DNA of 64,000 nt from Histomonas meleagridis. Its lineage: Eukaryota > Parabasalia > Tritrichomonadida > Dientamoebidae. A program made the translations under genes and the position numbers. The stretch is taken from positions 1,054,001 to 1,118,000 of the forward strand of contig WSYJ01000149.1 of NCBI GenBank assembly GCA_020186115.1, read 5' to 3'. This document shows, piece after piece, positions 37,310-46,863 of this stretch (position 1 is its first letter; every line of letters begins with the position of its first letter). Below the pieces are notes generated by a model. It saw only the letters and a program-made list of their open reading frames with translations, did not search any database and was not told the origin of the DNA.

Positions 37310-39637
37310 ATGTGCGCCAAAATATTTTTCATCTCCATATTCTTTATTGGTTACACAAGCCAATTGTCATTTACTAAGGTTAATGCTTTAGGATTTTCAA
37401 GTTCTATTTCCAATGTTCCGACAATTCAAGAAACATATGTTCCTTCAAATACACTATCTTCGTCATATACATACACAATTTCTATTACTCAAATGCCTTC
37501 GCAGACACTTGTAGGAACGAATACAATGGTGGAAAGTTATTCATTAGGAAATTCAATTTCAAAATCACTTACTTCTACTCAAGTTCCTTCAAATACTCTA
37601 ACAAATGTTGATACATATTCACTTTCAATCACATATATATCTTCGTATACATATTTGACCTCATACACTCAAACCATCATAAATTCAGTTACATCATCTC
37701 CATCATATATTCAATCAAGTACATTTGTGACATCATATACAAGCTCAAGTTATTTGTCATATGTTTCATCAAATTCAATAATCCTAGTCAGTACTTCTGT
37801 TCCTTATACAACGCAAACAATTGTAAGTTTTCAAACATTGATATCATCTTATGTTGGATCATATACACTTGTTCCTTCTCTTGTTAGTACTTTAACAAAT
37901 TCCATTACATATACATATTCAAAAACAACAACAACCACTCTAACTAAAACAGTTGTTCTTACATATGTTTCAGCAATTACACCAACTTTATCTAATACAT
38001 ATAAATCAACAGTAACCACATCATATTCTTCAGTATATGTACCATCCACAACTTACATAACCTCATATACATCATCAGTAACATTAAGTGAAACATACAC
38101 TGATTCATATTCAATAACTGTTAGTATATCCAGGTCATCAACATATGTTCCCGTATTGATACCAACTATGGTGATGATGGGAAATAAAGCAAACAAGAAA
38201 AGAAATAATAAGTTAATGACATTAATATATTCTCCTTTACAAGACAACAAAAATATTAAGGCAAGATCTGGTGTTCCCCCATCAATGATTTCTGGAATTA
38301 AACGAAAAGTGTTTATTGATACAGGATCATATACATGGAAATATTATACTTATTATTTTTCAATAACAACTGTTGTTCAAACTCTTACATATGTAAATAG
38401 TGAAACATCTTCTAAAACAATGGTTCCATCAAATACTCAATCTTTAACACGTACTTCATACCAATCGAATACATATATAATAACTCAAACTCTAACTTCA
38501 TCAATAACAAAGTCACAAATAAGCACAACAACTCAATCATATACAAATACTCAAAGTGATACATTTTCTCAATCAAGCACCCAAGTAAAGACATCAATAA
38601 CTTCACAAATAAGTTCAATAACATCATCAATAACAAATTCTCCAACATTAATAACTTCATTATCAGAAATTGTACAACAAACAAATACTTTAACAGGATC
38701 ATATATTGAAGTATCTTCATCTATAAGTATATTAACTTTATCATCAACTTATAGTTTATCGCCAACTCAATCAATAACAAATACACCATCAAATACACCG
38801 GTATTGTCATCAATGCTTACATATTCAAACAATATATTCCCCTCAGAAACAATCACATTAACTTCATCAATAACAATATCTCCATCATTAACAGATAGTT
38901 ATGAATATTATGAATCAAATGTAATGACTCAAACGCAATCATTAACACTATCAAATAATTTAATACAAATTAATTCAAATATGAATTCAAATTCACTTAC
39001 TCTCTCTCCTACATTAACTATGATAGATTCATTTATTTTATCAAATTCATATAAATTATCATATCAACCAACATTAATACAAATTGAAGTTCCAGATCCA
39101 ACACCAACACAATCAATAAATGAAGAAATAGAAGAAATTACTTATACAATTGTTGTAACATATGTACAATCAGCAACAAATACAATTGCTATTACTCAAT
39201 CTATGACATTTGAAAATACATATCTTTCAAATTCTTATATTTTATCAATGTTAAATTCTACATTAACTTATACTAATACAGAACTTATTTTTTATAATTA
39301 TACTATTATGCATTTTACTACATATCAACAATATTATTCAAATTACTTCTATGTATATGAGCAACAAATCTTAACAACAATTAAAAAACAAGAACAATTT
39401 AGTATTGGAATTATTGCAGGAATTGCAGCTGCTGTTGTGGTTATCATTATTGTAATTATTGTTGTTAGCGTATACTTTAGTCATAGAAAAAGAATTAATG
39501 ATGAAGAAGTTGTCGAAGATTATGATTATAAATCAAATGAATTTAATAGTTTTACTGGCACATCTGCATTAAAAGAAATTGATGAAGATCCTTTTGCAAT
39601 AGATTTCAAGGAGCAAAAGTTTGTTACCCCAATATAA
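37310..39637 (+). CDS. Ser/Thr-rich surface protein with signal peptide, TM and DPFA tail
   Basis: 775 residues from ATG 37310 (MCAKIFFISIFFIGYTSQ); the longer frame begins at TTG. After the signal peptide, about 600 residues are almost only Ser, Thr, Tyr, Val, Ile, Asn and Gln in short repeats (VPSNTLSSSYTYT, TYVPS), a probable O-glycosylated stalk. A basic, non-repetitive insert (KANKKRNNKLMTLIY..KRKV) interrupts it at about residues 290-340. Near the membrane is FYNYTIMHFTTYQQYYSNY, shared with the BspA-like pseudogene. A TM segment (GIIAGIAAAVVVIIIVIIVV) and a tail with EIDEDPFAIDFKEQKF follow. No LRR. Function likely adhesion or shield, by inference. Confidence 0.82.
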   Translation: MCAKIFFISIFFIGYTSQLSFTKVNALGFSSSISNVPTIQETYVPSNTLSSSYTYTISITQMPSQTLVGTNTMVESYSLGNSISKSLTSTQVPSNTLTNVDTYSLSITYISSYTYLTSYTQTIINSVTSSPSYIQSSTFVTSYTSSSYLSYVSSNSIILVSTSVPYTTQTIVSFQTLISSYVGSYTLVPSLVSTLTNSITYTYSKTTTTTLTKTVVLTYVSAITPTLSNTYKSTVTTSYSSVYVPSTTYITSYTSSVTLSETYTDSYSITVSISRSSTYVPVLIPTMVMMGNKANKKRNNKLMTLIYSPLQDNKNIKARSGVPPSMISGIKRKVFIDTGSYTWKYYTYYFSITTVVQTLTYVNSETSSKTMVPSNTQSLTRTSYQSNTYIITQTLTSSITKSQISTTTQSYTNTQSDTFSQSSTQVKTSITSQISSITSSITNSPTLITSLSEIVQQTNTLTGSYIEVSSSISILTLSSTYSLSPTQSITNTPSNTPVLSSMLTYSNNIFPSETITLTSSITISPSLTDSYEYYESNVMTQTQSLTLSNNLIQINSNMNSNSLTLSPTLTMIDSFILSNSYKLSYQPTLIQIEVPDPTPTQSINEEIEEITYTIVVTYVQSATNTIAITQSMTFENTYLSNSYILSMLNSTLTYTNTELIFYNYTIMHFTTYQQYYSNYFYVYEQQILTTIKKQEQFSIGIIAGIAAAVVVIIIVIIVVSVYFSHRKRINDEEVVEDYDYKSNEFNSFTGTSALKEIDEDPFAIDFKEQKFVTPI

Positions 39638-40092
39638 AATATGAATCTAAGAAATAGATTATAATAGTAAACTTTTTCGTAGTAAATACTATTTTTATTT
39701 TGTGCTTTACTAATTTATATAACTGGTTAATTCTCAGTTTCATAAATAATTTTCTTAAACGTGAAATAATTTTTCTTTGTTCTATTGTTTTAAATACTTT
39801 TACATATTAAATTGAAATCTTTTCTTTCTTAATAAACATAGGTTTAGTAATTTAACTCTTTTATCAATTTTCGGTGTTGCTCCTTATTTCATTGATGTAT
39901 ATATGCAAACGCAGCAAGAGAATGTTTGCAGGTTCAAAGAATGGTTTAGATCCCCATCTTTATGTATTCATCAACTCATTTTATCGTGTTTTCATACAAT
40001 TTTATTTCATTATCCTTAAGGATGAAATAATGAATGTGCATCTTTCAATTAAATAAACGTTCACCCTTTTTGAATTATTTACAAAATGCGCA
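39638..40092. other. Intergenic
   Basis: AT-rich; a 60-codon frame at 39874 has no ATG-led coding features and is not called. AAACGTTCACCCTTT at 40055-40069 may be the initiator region of the next gene. Confidence 0.35.
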
Positions 40093-43000
40093 ATGTTTCT
40101 GTTTAATGTTTTTTGGATTTTAGGGAACTTTCAAATATTAAAGGACAGAAACTTAACTATTTCTCTTGACGGAACATGGGCTGACACACCTCTTTTGTCT
40201 GAAGCAGTTGTTTTTATCGCAGATGCAAATGGAGAAGCTTATTGGACATTTATTCAAGGACTTAAAAAAGATAACGTTTTACCTCAAACTATAGATCAAA
40301 TTTACAAATATTCTCTTGATTTTTTATCTGATGAACTTAGATCATTACTTCGTCTTTCATTAGAAACTCGTGCTTATTCGCCAAGAATTGAATTCTTTCG
40401 TCAAATAGCTTCAAATTATACATCTGATTTTAATGAAATTTTTGCTATTCTTTCAGATACAAAATATTCTCAAATCCAACAATTAGAAAATGAGATTAAA
40501 AATCGAAAAAAAAGTCGTCCAACTGTTTTCCCTTTCGAACCAAGGAATGGGGATATGAGAGATACAATTATAATTTATGGACCTCTTTCTAATTCCACAA
40601 TTTATGAATTTTTCACCCTTATTGAAAAATACAATGAATATTATTCCTTTATATTTCGACCAATCGGAAAGCCTTCAGATGAGCCAGTTCGATTTCGAGG
40701 TTATGGTATTGAACTTCGACCATTTAATTATTCAATGACATATACAACCCTTAAAGAAGAAGACATAAAACATGGTCCTGAGTCCGAAGACACTCCTTTG
40801 ATGAAAGAAAAGCATATAATTCCGGGATCATCAATTCCTCAAGTATCAAAATTGCCTTCACAACTTATCCAATTCTGCAAATCTACATCAGATCCATTCT
40901 CTACGTTAGTTGAAGTGTTACAAAACTTTCCACTTTTTGCATCAAATATATCTAAAGTATCATATTCACCAAGTTTAACATCTAAAATCATGTCTAAACC
41001 TGATTACGTTATTCCTGGAGCAACCTCACTTTATGTTAATGGACGTATTATTAAAACTCCAGACATATTTCATATTATTCAAGAATCTCTTGATGAGCTT
41101 AGAATTGCTCAAATCCTTACAGAACACTTTGGATTGTCCAAGAAATCACTAAGCAAAGCTCTTCATGCTCAGCCAGCCAAAATTCCTCCAACCAAATATA
41201 TTATTGATTGTCGATCGTCTTTTATGTATTCGTTAAATGACATTGAATATGGAAATGCATATCGAAATTGGACAACTTCTCTCTCTTCTTTAATGTCTGA
41301 TATTCCCCAAAAAATTCGAAGAAATCTTTTTAATGTCGTATTTTTGATTGATCCCATTGATAACTCCGATATGAAATCATTAGAGTGGATGGATGAACAA
41401 GTTCGAACAGCTGTTCCATTTCGTTTTTCATATATTGTAACCCCAAGAAATAATTCAAGATTTGCTAAGAGAGTATTATATGCATGGGCACATATACGAC
41501 TTAAGTATGGAGTTGAGAAAGGTCATCAATTTTTATTGTCAACTAAGAAATCTCTTCAAAAAGGAGAAAAGCTAAAAGAAACCCATTACAGAACCATATA
41601 TCAACAGATGGTCAAATCTTCATCACCCAAATGGCAAAACATTGATGAATTATTTAGTCCCAAAAGTCGAGAATCCAAACATATTCGACGGTTACGTAAT
41701 TATATTGAAAAAGTGAATATAAACGGTCCCGGTCTATTCTTTAACGGCCGCTTCTATTCAGGTAAAAGAGGTGAATTAAACATCGATAAATATTATATAA
41801 AATCATTACCACGATTACGAAATTTAGTTACAAATCATTTATTTAACAATAAAACCAAAGATACTATTGATATCATCTTTGATGGTGATGATGTTTTTCC
41901 ACGATATAATCCAATAATTCAACGAACTGATAAGACATCATCTGATTTTATCAATTTAATAACACAAAGTTTTTATATCCAAAAAGAATTTTTATTATGG
42001 GCCAAACAAGTTCGATATAATTATACCACAACGAATGAAAACGTAATCAAACATTCGACATTTTTCATATTCATTGGAGAAAATTTAACAAATTCACCAG
42101 AATCAAATCATATTATTACTGAAGTGGAAGAATTTATACGTGATAAGATGACAACTGATTCACGCATTGCGATTTTTTGTAATGGATTCCAAGGAACATT
42201 AATAATGAATCCACAAGCACCGCAATTTGTTTATGATTTAATACAACTTAAATCTGATGAAATTACAATTATATTAAATGGACGAATTATTCGACTTAAA
42301 GGAAATTCGATATATAAATGGACGTCATTAGATTTTAATGTTTTATATCAATGGGAATATCATCGATCGACATCGATTGTACAAAACATTTTTAAAGAAG
42401 AAGAAATCGAATTTAATTATGACGTCATATTAAATGATGTTGATAACATTAATAATAACTTTTATTCGGAACTTTCATTATATTTAACATTATTATATGG
42501 ATATTTCACGCATAATAATATCCAAAGATATCCAATAAATATTAATTCTTTGTTTAATCAAACATTACCAATCCTTTATAATTATAATAATAATGAAGAC
42601 TCATTATTAAATTATAATGTTATATTAAATCCTTTCAATAAAAATTTCCAAACTATTGGACCGATAATTAATTATTTAAAAAACACAAAATCATTTAATA
42701 TTAATATATATATTAACTTTAATAAAGAATTAAAAGAATTCCCATTAACATTAAACTCATTTCATAAATATTTAATTAATGAAGATAATGAAATTATATT
42801 TAATCGTTTTAACTCTAAAATTATTTATTCAATTATAATGCATCAACCTATAAATTGGAATATTAATGTTAAAAAATGTGATTTCGATATCGATAACTTT
42901 ATACCAATAAAATTTGATCCTGGAAATATTTTACTAAAATATAAATTAAATTCCATTTTAATCGAAGGCTCAATATTCGATAATGAAAAATATGTTCCAA

Positions 43001-44157
43001 TGAATTTAATCGATTTAACATTAAATGGAAAAGAAACAATTTCATTAAAAAACTTCGGATATTTCCAATTTAATGTAAATCCTGGAATTTGGAACATAAA
43101 ACTGAATAAAGTTTCACATGATTTATATAAAATTATAAATAATAATAATGTAATTGTTTATAATTTTATACCTTCTTGGATGAATTTATATATCGAAACA
43201 ATTAATAAATCTTCAAAAAACATGAAAAATGAAATCGTTGACAGCGTAATTCACGTTTTCGTTGTCATTAGCGGTGAACTTTATGAGAAATTAGCAAAAA
43301 TTATGATGATATCAGTGATGAAAAACACAAAACATAACGTAACTTTTTGGTTCTTAAATAACTTTCTGTCTAAAACATTCAAAAAAGACTTGAAAACAAT
43401 GAAAATGAAATATAATTTTGATTATAAGTTCGTACATTATAATTGGCCAAATTGGATCAAAAATCAGAATGAACGACAAAAAGTAATTTGGGGGTATAAA
43501 ATATTGTTCTTGGACGCATTGTTCCCAGCAAACCTGTCGCGTGTGATTTATATTGACGCTGACGCTGTGGTTAGAGGTGATTTGTATCAATTGATGAAAA
43601 TGAACTTAAAAGGAAACCCGTACGCTTTCGTGCCATTCTGTAGCAATAGAAAGGATATGAGGAAATATCAGTTCTGGAATAAGGGATATTGGAAAAAGAG
43701 ATTGGACGGAAAAAATTATCATATCTCGGCAATGTTCGTGGTAGATTTGGATCGATTCAGAAGAATGAGCGCTGGTGATAAGTTAAGGAAACATTATAAT
43801 AAGTTGGCTGGAAATCCTAAATCGTTGGCAAATTTAGATCAAGATTTGCCTAATGATTTACAAGATGTAGTACCAATTATGTCACTGCCGAAGAAGTGGT
43901 TGTGGTGCTGTACGTGGTGCAGCGAATTTGATAAGGATAACGCGCTGATTATCGATTTGGCAAATAACCCAAAGACAAAAGTGCCAAAAATTGAAATGGC
44001 AAAAGAATACATTGAAGAATGGGAGGATTTGGAAGAGGAAGCAAATAACATTGCTAATATGACTTTTACTGTTAGTTATAATTTGACTGAAATTAGAAGA
44101 AATCATAGAAAATTAATTGGTAATGAAAAATTGAAAAATTACCAAAAGGAATTATAA
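40093..44157 (+). CDS. UGGT: UDP-glucose:glycoprotein glucosyltransferase
   Basis: 1354 residues, ATG 40093; the first 13 residues are hydrophobic (MFLFNVFWILGNF). The long N-terminal part corresponds to the thioredoxin-like folding-sensor domains, e.g. ISLDGTWADTPLLSEA at the start, typical of UGGT. The C-terminal GT24 catalytic domain starts near residue 1045: INVFVVISGELYEKL-like, NWPNWIKNQNERQKVIWGYKI, IDADAVVRGDLYQL (DxD motif, about residue 1155), LDGKNYHISAMFVVDL, SLANLDQDLPN and LPKKWLWCCTWCS. It re-glucosylates misfolded N-glycoproteins in the ER for calnexin/calreticulin binding. The C-terminus ends QKEL, a possible KDEL-like retrieval signal. Length is slightly below the 1500 of animal enzymes. 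Confidence 0.96.
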   Translation: MFLFNVFWILGNFQILKDRNLTISLDGTWADTPLLSEAVVFIADANGEAYWTFIQGLKKDNVLPQTIDQIYKYSLDFLSDELRSLLRLSLETRAYSPRIEFFRQIASNYTSDFNEIFAILSDTKYSQIQQLENEIKNRKKSRPTVFPFEPRNGDMRDTIIIYGPLSNSTIYEFFTLIEKYNEYYSFIFRPIGKPSDEPVRFRGYGIELRPFNYSMTYTTLKEEDIKHGPESEDTPLMKEKHIIPGSSIPQVSKLPSQLIQFCKSTSDPFSTLVEVLQNFPLFASNISKVSYSPSLTSKIMSKPDYVIPGATSLYVNGRIIKTPDIFHIIQESLDELRIAQILTEHFGLSKKSLSKALHAQPAKIPPTKYIIDCRSSFMYSLNDIEYGNAYRNWTTSLSSLMSDIPQKIRRNLFNVVFLIDPIDNSDMKSLEWMDEQVRTAVPFRFSYIVTPRNNSRFAKRVLYAWAHIRLKYGVEKGHQFLLSTKKSLQKGEKLKETHYRTIYQQMVKSSSPKWQNIDELFSPKSRESKHIRRLRNYIEKVNINGPGLFFNGRFYSGKRGELNIDKYYIKSLPRLRNLVTNHLFNNKTKDTIDIIFDGDDVFPRYNPIIQRTDKTSSDFINLITQSFYIQKEFLLWAKQVRYNYTTTNENVIKHSTFFIFIGENLTNSPESNHIITEVEEFIRDKMTTDSRIAIFCNGFQGTLIMNPQAPQFVYDLIQLKSDEITIILNGRIIRLKGNSIYKWTSLDFNVLYQWEYHRSTSIVQNIFKEEEIEFNYDVILNDVDNINNNFYSELSLYLTLLYGYFTHNNIQRYPININSLFNQTLPILYNYNNNEDSLLNYNVILNPFNKNFQTIGPIINYLKNTKSFNINIYINFNKELKEFPLTLNSFHKYLINEDNEIIFNRFNSKIIYSIIMHQPINWNINVKKCDFDIDNFIPIKFDPGNILLKYKLNSILIEGSIFDNEKYVPMNLIDLTLNGKETISLKNFGYFQFNVNPGIWNIKLNKVSHDLYKIINNNNVIVYNFIPSWMNLYIETINKSSKNMKNEIVDSVIHVFVVISGELYEKLAKIMMISVMKNTKHNVTFWFLNNFLSKTFKKDLKTMKMKYNFDYKFVHYNWPNWIKNQNERQKVIWGYKILFLDALFPANLSRVIYIDADAVVRGDLYQLMKMNLKGNPYAFVPFCSNRKDMRKYQFWNKGYWKKRLDGKNYHISAMFVVDLDRFRRMSAGDKLRKHYNKLAGNPKSLANLDQDLPNDLQDVVPIMSLPKKWLWCCTWCSEFDKDNALIIDLANNPKTKVPKIEMAKEYIEEWEDLEEEANNIANMTFTVSYNLTEIRRNHRKLIGNEKLKNYQKEL

Positions 44158-44254
44158 AGGAAAATGTTATTAAAATTATTTACTTATTAAATGTAAATTT
44201 ATATTTATTAATTTTTAATTTAAAAATTTTTGGAAACTAAAATAGAATACATTT

Positions 44255-44337
44255 TAACGGTCTCTTTCTGTTTTGCGAATTGTTGACCGTTTGAATGATC
44301 GGTGTTATGGGGCGCTCCTAATAATGATTGACCGTTA
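44255..44337 (+). promoter_or_regulatory. Three MYB-like TAACGG/CCGTTA sites before the Lsm gene
   Basis: TAACGGTC at 44255-44262, GACCGTTT at 44285-44292 and GACCGTTAAA at 44330-44339, the last ending 9 bp before the ATG. MYB proteins recognise YAAC(G/T)G; use here is inference. Confidence 0.45.
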
Positions 44338-44348
44338 AAATATACTTA

Positions 44349-44623
44349 ATGTCTGGAGCTGACTTCATTGGACGTATTTTTAAATTTTAACATCAGAGGA
44401 CGTCGTCATAATGACACCTGAAGAAATTGTATATGAAGGTTGTCTCAGAGTTTGTGATCAATCCACGAATTTGATAATTAGTCCAGTAATTGAAAAAAAA
44501 AATGAAAATGGAAAAGTCACTCAAAAGTCATATGATTTAATGTTTCTTCGTGGGGAACAAGTTTCGTTTATTGCGCCAAACCTCAATTCTCAATTACATA
44601 GATTCAGTGAACCAATTGTATAA
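44349..44623 (+). CDS. Sm-like protein (Lsm2/3/8 type) with a 23-nt intron
   Basis: Two exons, 44349-44373 and 44397-44623, give 83 residues starting MSGADFIGQDVVIMTPEE. Without removal of 44374-44396 the frame hits TAA after 13 codons. Spliced, the Sm1 motif (DVVIMTPEEIVYEGCLRVCD, then QSTNLII) and Sm2 motif (LMFLRGEQVSFIAP) are complete: the RG of Sm2 and the G..D of Sm1 are present. Lsm proteins form the heptameric ring on U6 snRNA (Lsm2-8) or decapping complexes (Lsm1-7). The exact paralogue is uncertain; Sm2 ending FIAP resembles Lsm3, the opening FIGQDVV resembles Lsm2 and Lsm8. Confidence 0.9.
44374..44396 (+). other. Ultra-short spliceosomal intron, 23 nt
   Basis: Begins GTATTT and ends AACATCAG. 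Removal turns C plus AG into a Gln codon and restores the Sm1 motif. Introns of 23-26 nt are known in Trichomonas vaginalis, so this matches the lineage. Confidence 0.9.
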
Positions 44624-44751
44624 TTTGTTTAAAAAGTATTATATATAATTTAAATTAGTTGTTTTTTGCAAATTTTACTAGTGGATTCATTATTATAATT
44701 TTGAAAAAAATTCATGATTTAGATTTTATTGATAGTTTTTAGCTCTAAAAT

Positions 44752-45444
44752 TTAATCTGCTTTTATCTTTCCTTCTGCGTTTGGCTCTGGAGGCTTTATT
44801 TCAGGCTTTTCTTTCTGTTCTTCTTCTTCTTCACCATCCTTATCTTCTTTTTCTTTCTTTTCCTTTTCTTCGTCCTCTTTCTTCTTCGCTTCTTTTTGTC
44901 GTTGTCTGTTGTATTCTTTGATTGTGAATCGTTTTGTGAAATATTGATATCCCCATTGTAGTAAACCAATAAACGCAACCAATATAATTGGCTTCCAATT
45001 GTTCAGAATGTTTGATTTCGATTCACTTTCGGAAATTTGTTTTCTGATAAATGTTGAAAATGTTCTTTCGCCATCTGTATATGTAACATGCATGGATTCA
45101 TATGATGCAATTCGAACATGAACAAGACCATGTTCTTCGAGATCTATGTCACTTGAGACAAAAGGAGGTGCTTTTAATGTAAAATTGAAATAATAAACAC
45201 TTTCATAGAATGTGATATTTCCTGATAAATCTTTGTCGCTAAGATTAATCAATGCTGTGTCATTGCCAAAAGATGCTTGTAAATGATTGGGATTTTCTTT
45301 TTCTGAAATGATAAAATCAATTGGAAAATTTGAATTATCAGAAGAATAAGTAATTTCACCACTCCAATTTCCTACTAAAATCTGAGATATTGTACGCCTA
45401 GAAGAAATTATTTGTAAGAATAATGAAAAAAACAAAGGAAACAT
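44752..45444 (-). CDS. Type I membrane protein, ER type
   Basis: 230 residues, ATG 45444. Signal peptide MFPLFFSLFLQIISS, a beta-rich luminal region of about 130 residues (VGNWSGEITYSSD, GLVHVRIASYESMHVTYTD) with N-glycosylation sites (NWS, NDT, NIT, NFT), a TM segment at about 152-170 (PIILVAFIGLLQWGYQYF), and a highly charged Lys/Glu tail ending in EGKIKAD. The design resembles ER membrane proteins of the EMC10 or translocon-associated groups, but no family is recognised. AAAAGTGAC lies 5 bp before the ATG. Confidence 0.7.
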   Translation of the reverse strand: MFPLFFSLFLQIISSRRTISQILVGNWSGEITYSSDNSNFPIDFIISEKENPNHLQASFGNDTALINLSDKDLSGNITFYESVYYFNFTLKAPPFVSSDIDLEEHGLVHVRIASYESMHVTYTDGERTFSTFIRKQISESESKSNILNNWKPIILVAFIGLLQWGYQYFTKRFTIKEYNRQRQKEAKKKEDEEKEKKEKEDKDGEEEEEQKEKPEIKPPEPNAEGKIKAD

Positions 45445-45774
45445 CGATTGTCACTTTTACGCACAAGTTTCTTTGGCCAATTTCAAGCAAAAAGAAAAGA
45501 GTTGAACATTTCCCAATAAAATAAGTTGATATTCGCTTTTCGTGTTTAGTTTTTATTGAGCTTCTTAAAAATTTAATTTTTGACAAAATGAGAAATAAAT
45601 TGATATGCCAATTTTTTTTTGAAAAACTCTATTTTTTTTAAAGTGCCTTAAGGACCAAAATGACATAGGATTTGTTCATTACTTATTTTACGGAAAAACG
45701 AATCAAGTACAAAAGAAACAAAAATATGTCAATTTTTTAACTATGCAGTGAATACTCTTTAAAATTTTCAACAA

Positions 45775-46389
45775 ATGGAAGATAATGATCAAACAACATT
45801 AATTGATTCAAAACTTGGTGACAACACGCAAGCGACCTTAATTCTTTATCTAACTTTCAAACTACTTCCAATTTTTTTTCATAGTATTTTAATTTCATAT
45901 TTACCATTTTTCATATTTTCATTACTATCAATTTTATTAGTACTTCTTGATATATTTCTATGTAGACGATATTTTAGTTATAAACTTGTTGGCCTTACAT
46001 GGAGTCTTAAATCACCAACTGAAGCGCAAAATTCAAATTTTGTCACTTTTTCATTTGAAGGAGATCCATTCGTACCACTTTCGATTAATTCGAATTTATT
46101 TTGGGCTACATTAATTTTTGAATCCATATTTTGGGTTGGATCAAGTATATATAATTTGTTTAATGTAAAACAATTTATTTTATCTTTGTGCATTCTTTTG
46201 ATCCAAATTTTTAATTTAATTTTATATTTCAAATGTTTTCAACAAGCTAAAAAAGAAACAGAAGACACATTGCGAACAGTAATGCTTAACTCTGTGCACC
46301 AGCAGTTCCTTAATGTGGGCGAAACAGAAGATGAATCAGATGAAGAAGAAGAGGAAGAAGAAGAAAAAGAAGAAAAAAATGAAAATTAA
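45775..46389 (+). CDS. TVP23: TVP23/FAM18-type Golgi membrane protein
   Basis: 204 residues, ATG 45775. Four hydrophobic segments in the TVP23 pattern: two close together near residues 24-62, the conserved YKLVGLTWSLKSP (compare RLLVGLRWWN of TVP23), then two at about 105-155. FVTFSFEGDPF corresponds to the SHWVFES region. It ends in a Glu-rich tail (DEEEEEEEEKEEKNEN). TVP23 is a late-Golgi protein linked to retrograde sorting; function here is by homology. Confidence 0.82.
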   Translation: MEDNDQTTLIDSKLGDNTQATLILYLTFKLLPIFFHSILISYLPFFIFSLLSILLVLLDIFLCRRYFSYKLVGLTWSLKSPTEAQNSNFVTFSFEGDPFVPLSINSNLFWATLIFESIFWVGSSIYNLFNVKQFILSLCILLIQIFNLILYFKCFQQAKKETEDTLRTVMLNSVHQQFLNVGETEDESDEEEEEEEEKEEKNEN

Positions 46390-46863
46390 AAACGATTTAT
46401 ATTGATTTTTAATAAAATATAAAATAGATAGATGTTTTAAATAATTTTTAAACAAAAAAATGTTTGTACACATAAATTATTTATTACAATTAAAAACATA
46501 TAATATTGATATCAATTGAAATTTCAATAAATCCATTTGTTACTATATTTACAAATATTACATCAAATAATTTTAAGAAATATTATATAATATTTTGAAA
46601 TTATAACTATTAATGAATCGGATTCATTAATAATTTCATCTGTAATTTTTGTTTTAAATATAACAAAATTTCATAATTACTTGATTGAATACATTTAGTT
46701 CCTAATTCTTCTAGATTATTAATTTTGCACATTTTATTTTCATAAACTCAGTTGTTGTTCCCAAATTAAATTTTTGGTGATTCAGCAAATTGAATCATTC
46801 GATGATTGTATCCAACCATACAAAAAGTGGAATTTCATATCTTTACACAGAAAGACAAAAAAA
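46390..46863. other. Intergenic with a 23-bp inverted repeat
   Basis: AT-rich. ATTAATGAATC at 46609-46619 and its exact complement at 46621-46631, one base apart. A TTG-led extension (46774) of the next frame is not called. Confidence 0.4.

Noticed and set aside
39874-40056. 60-codon frame before UGGT
   Set aside because: No ATG-led coding features; lies in AT-rich 5' flank.
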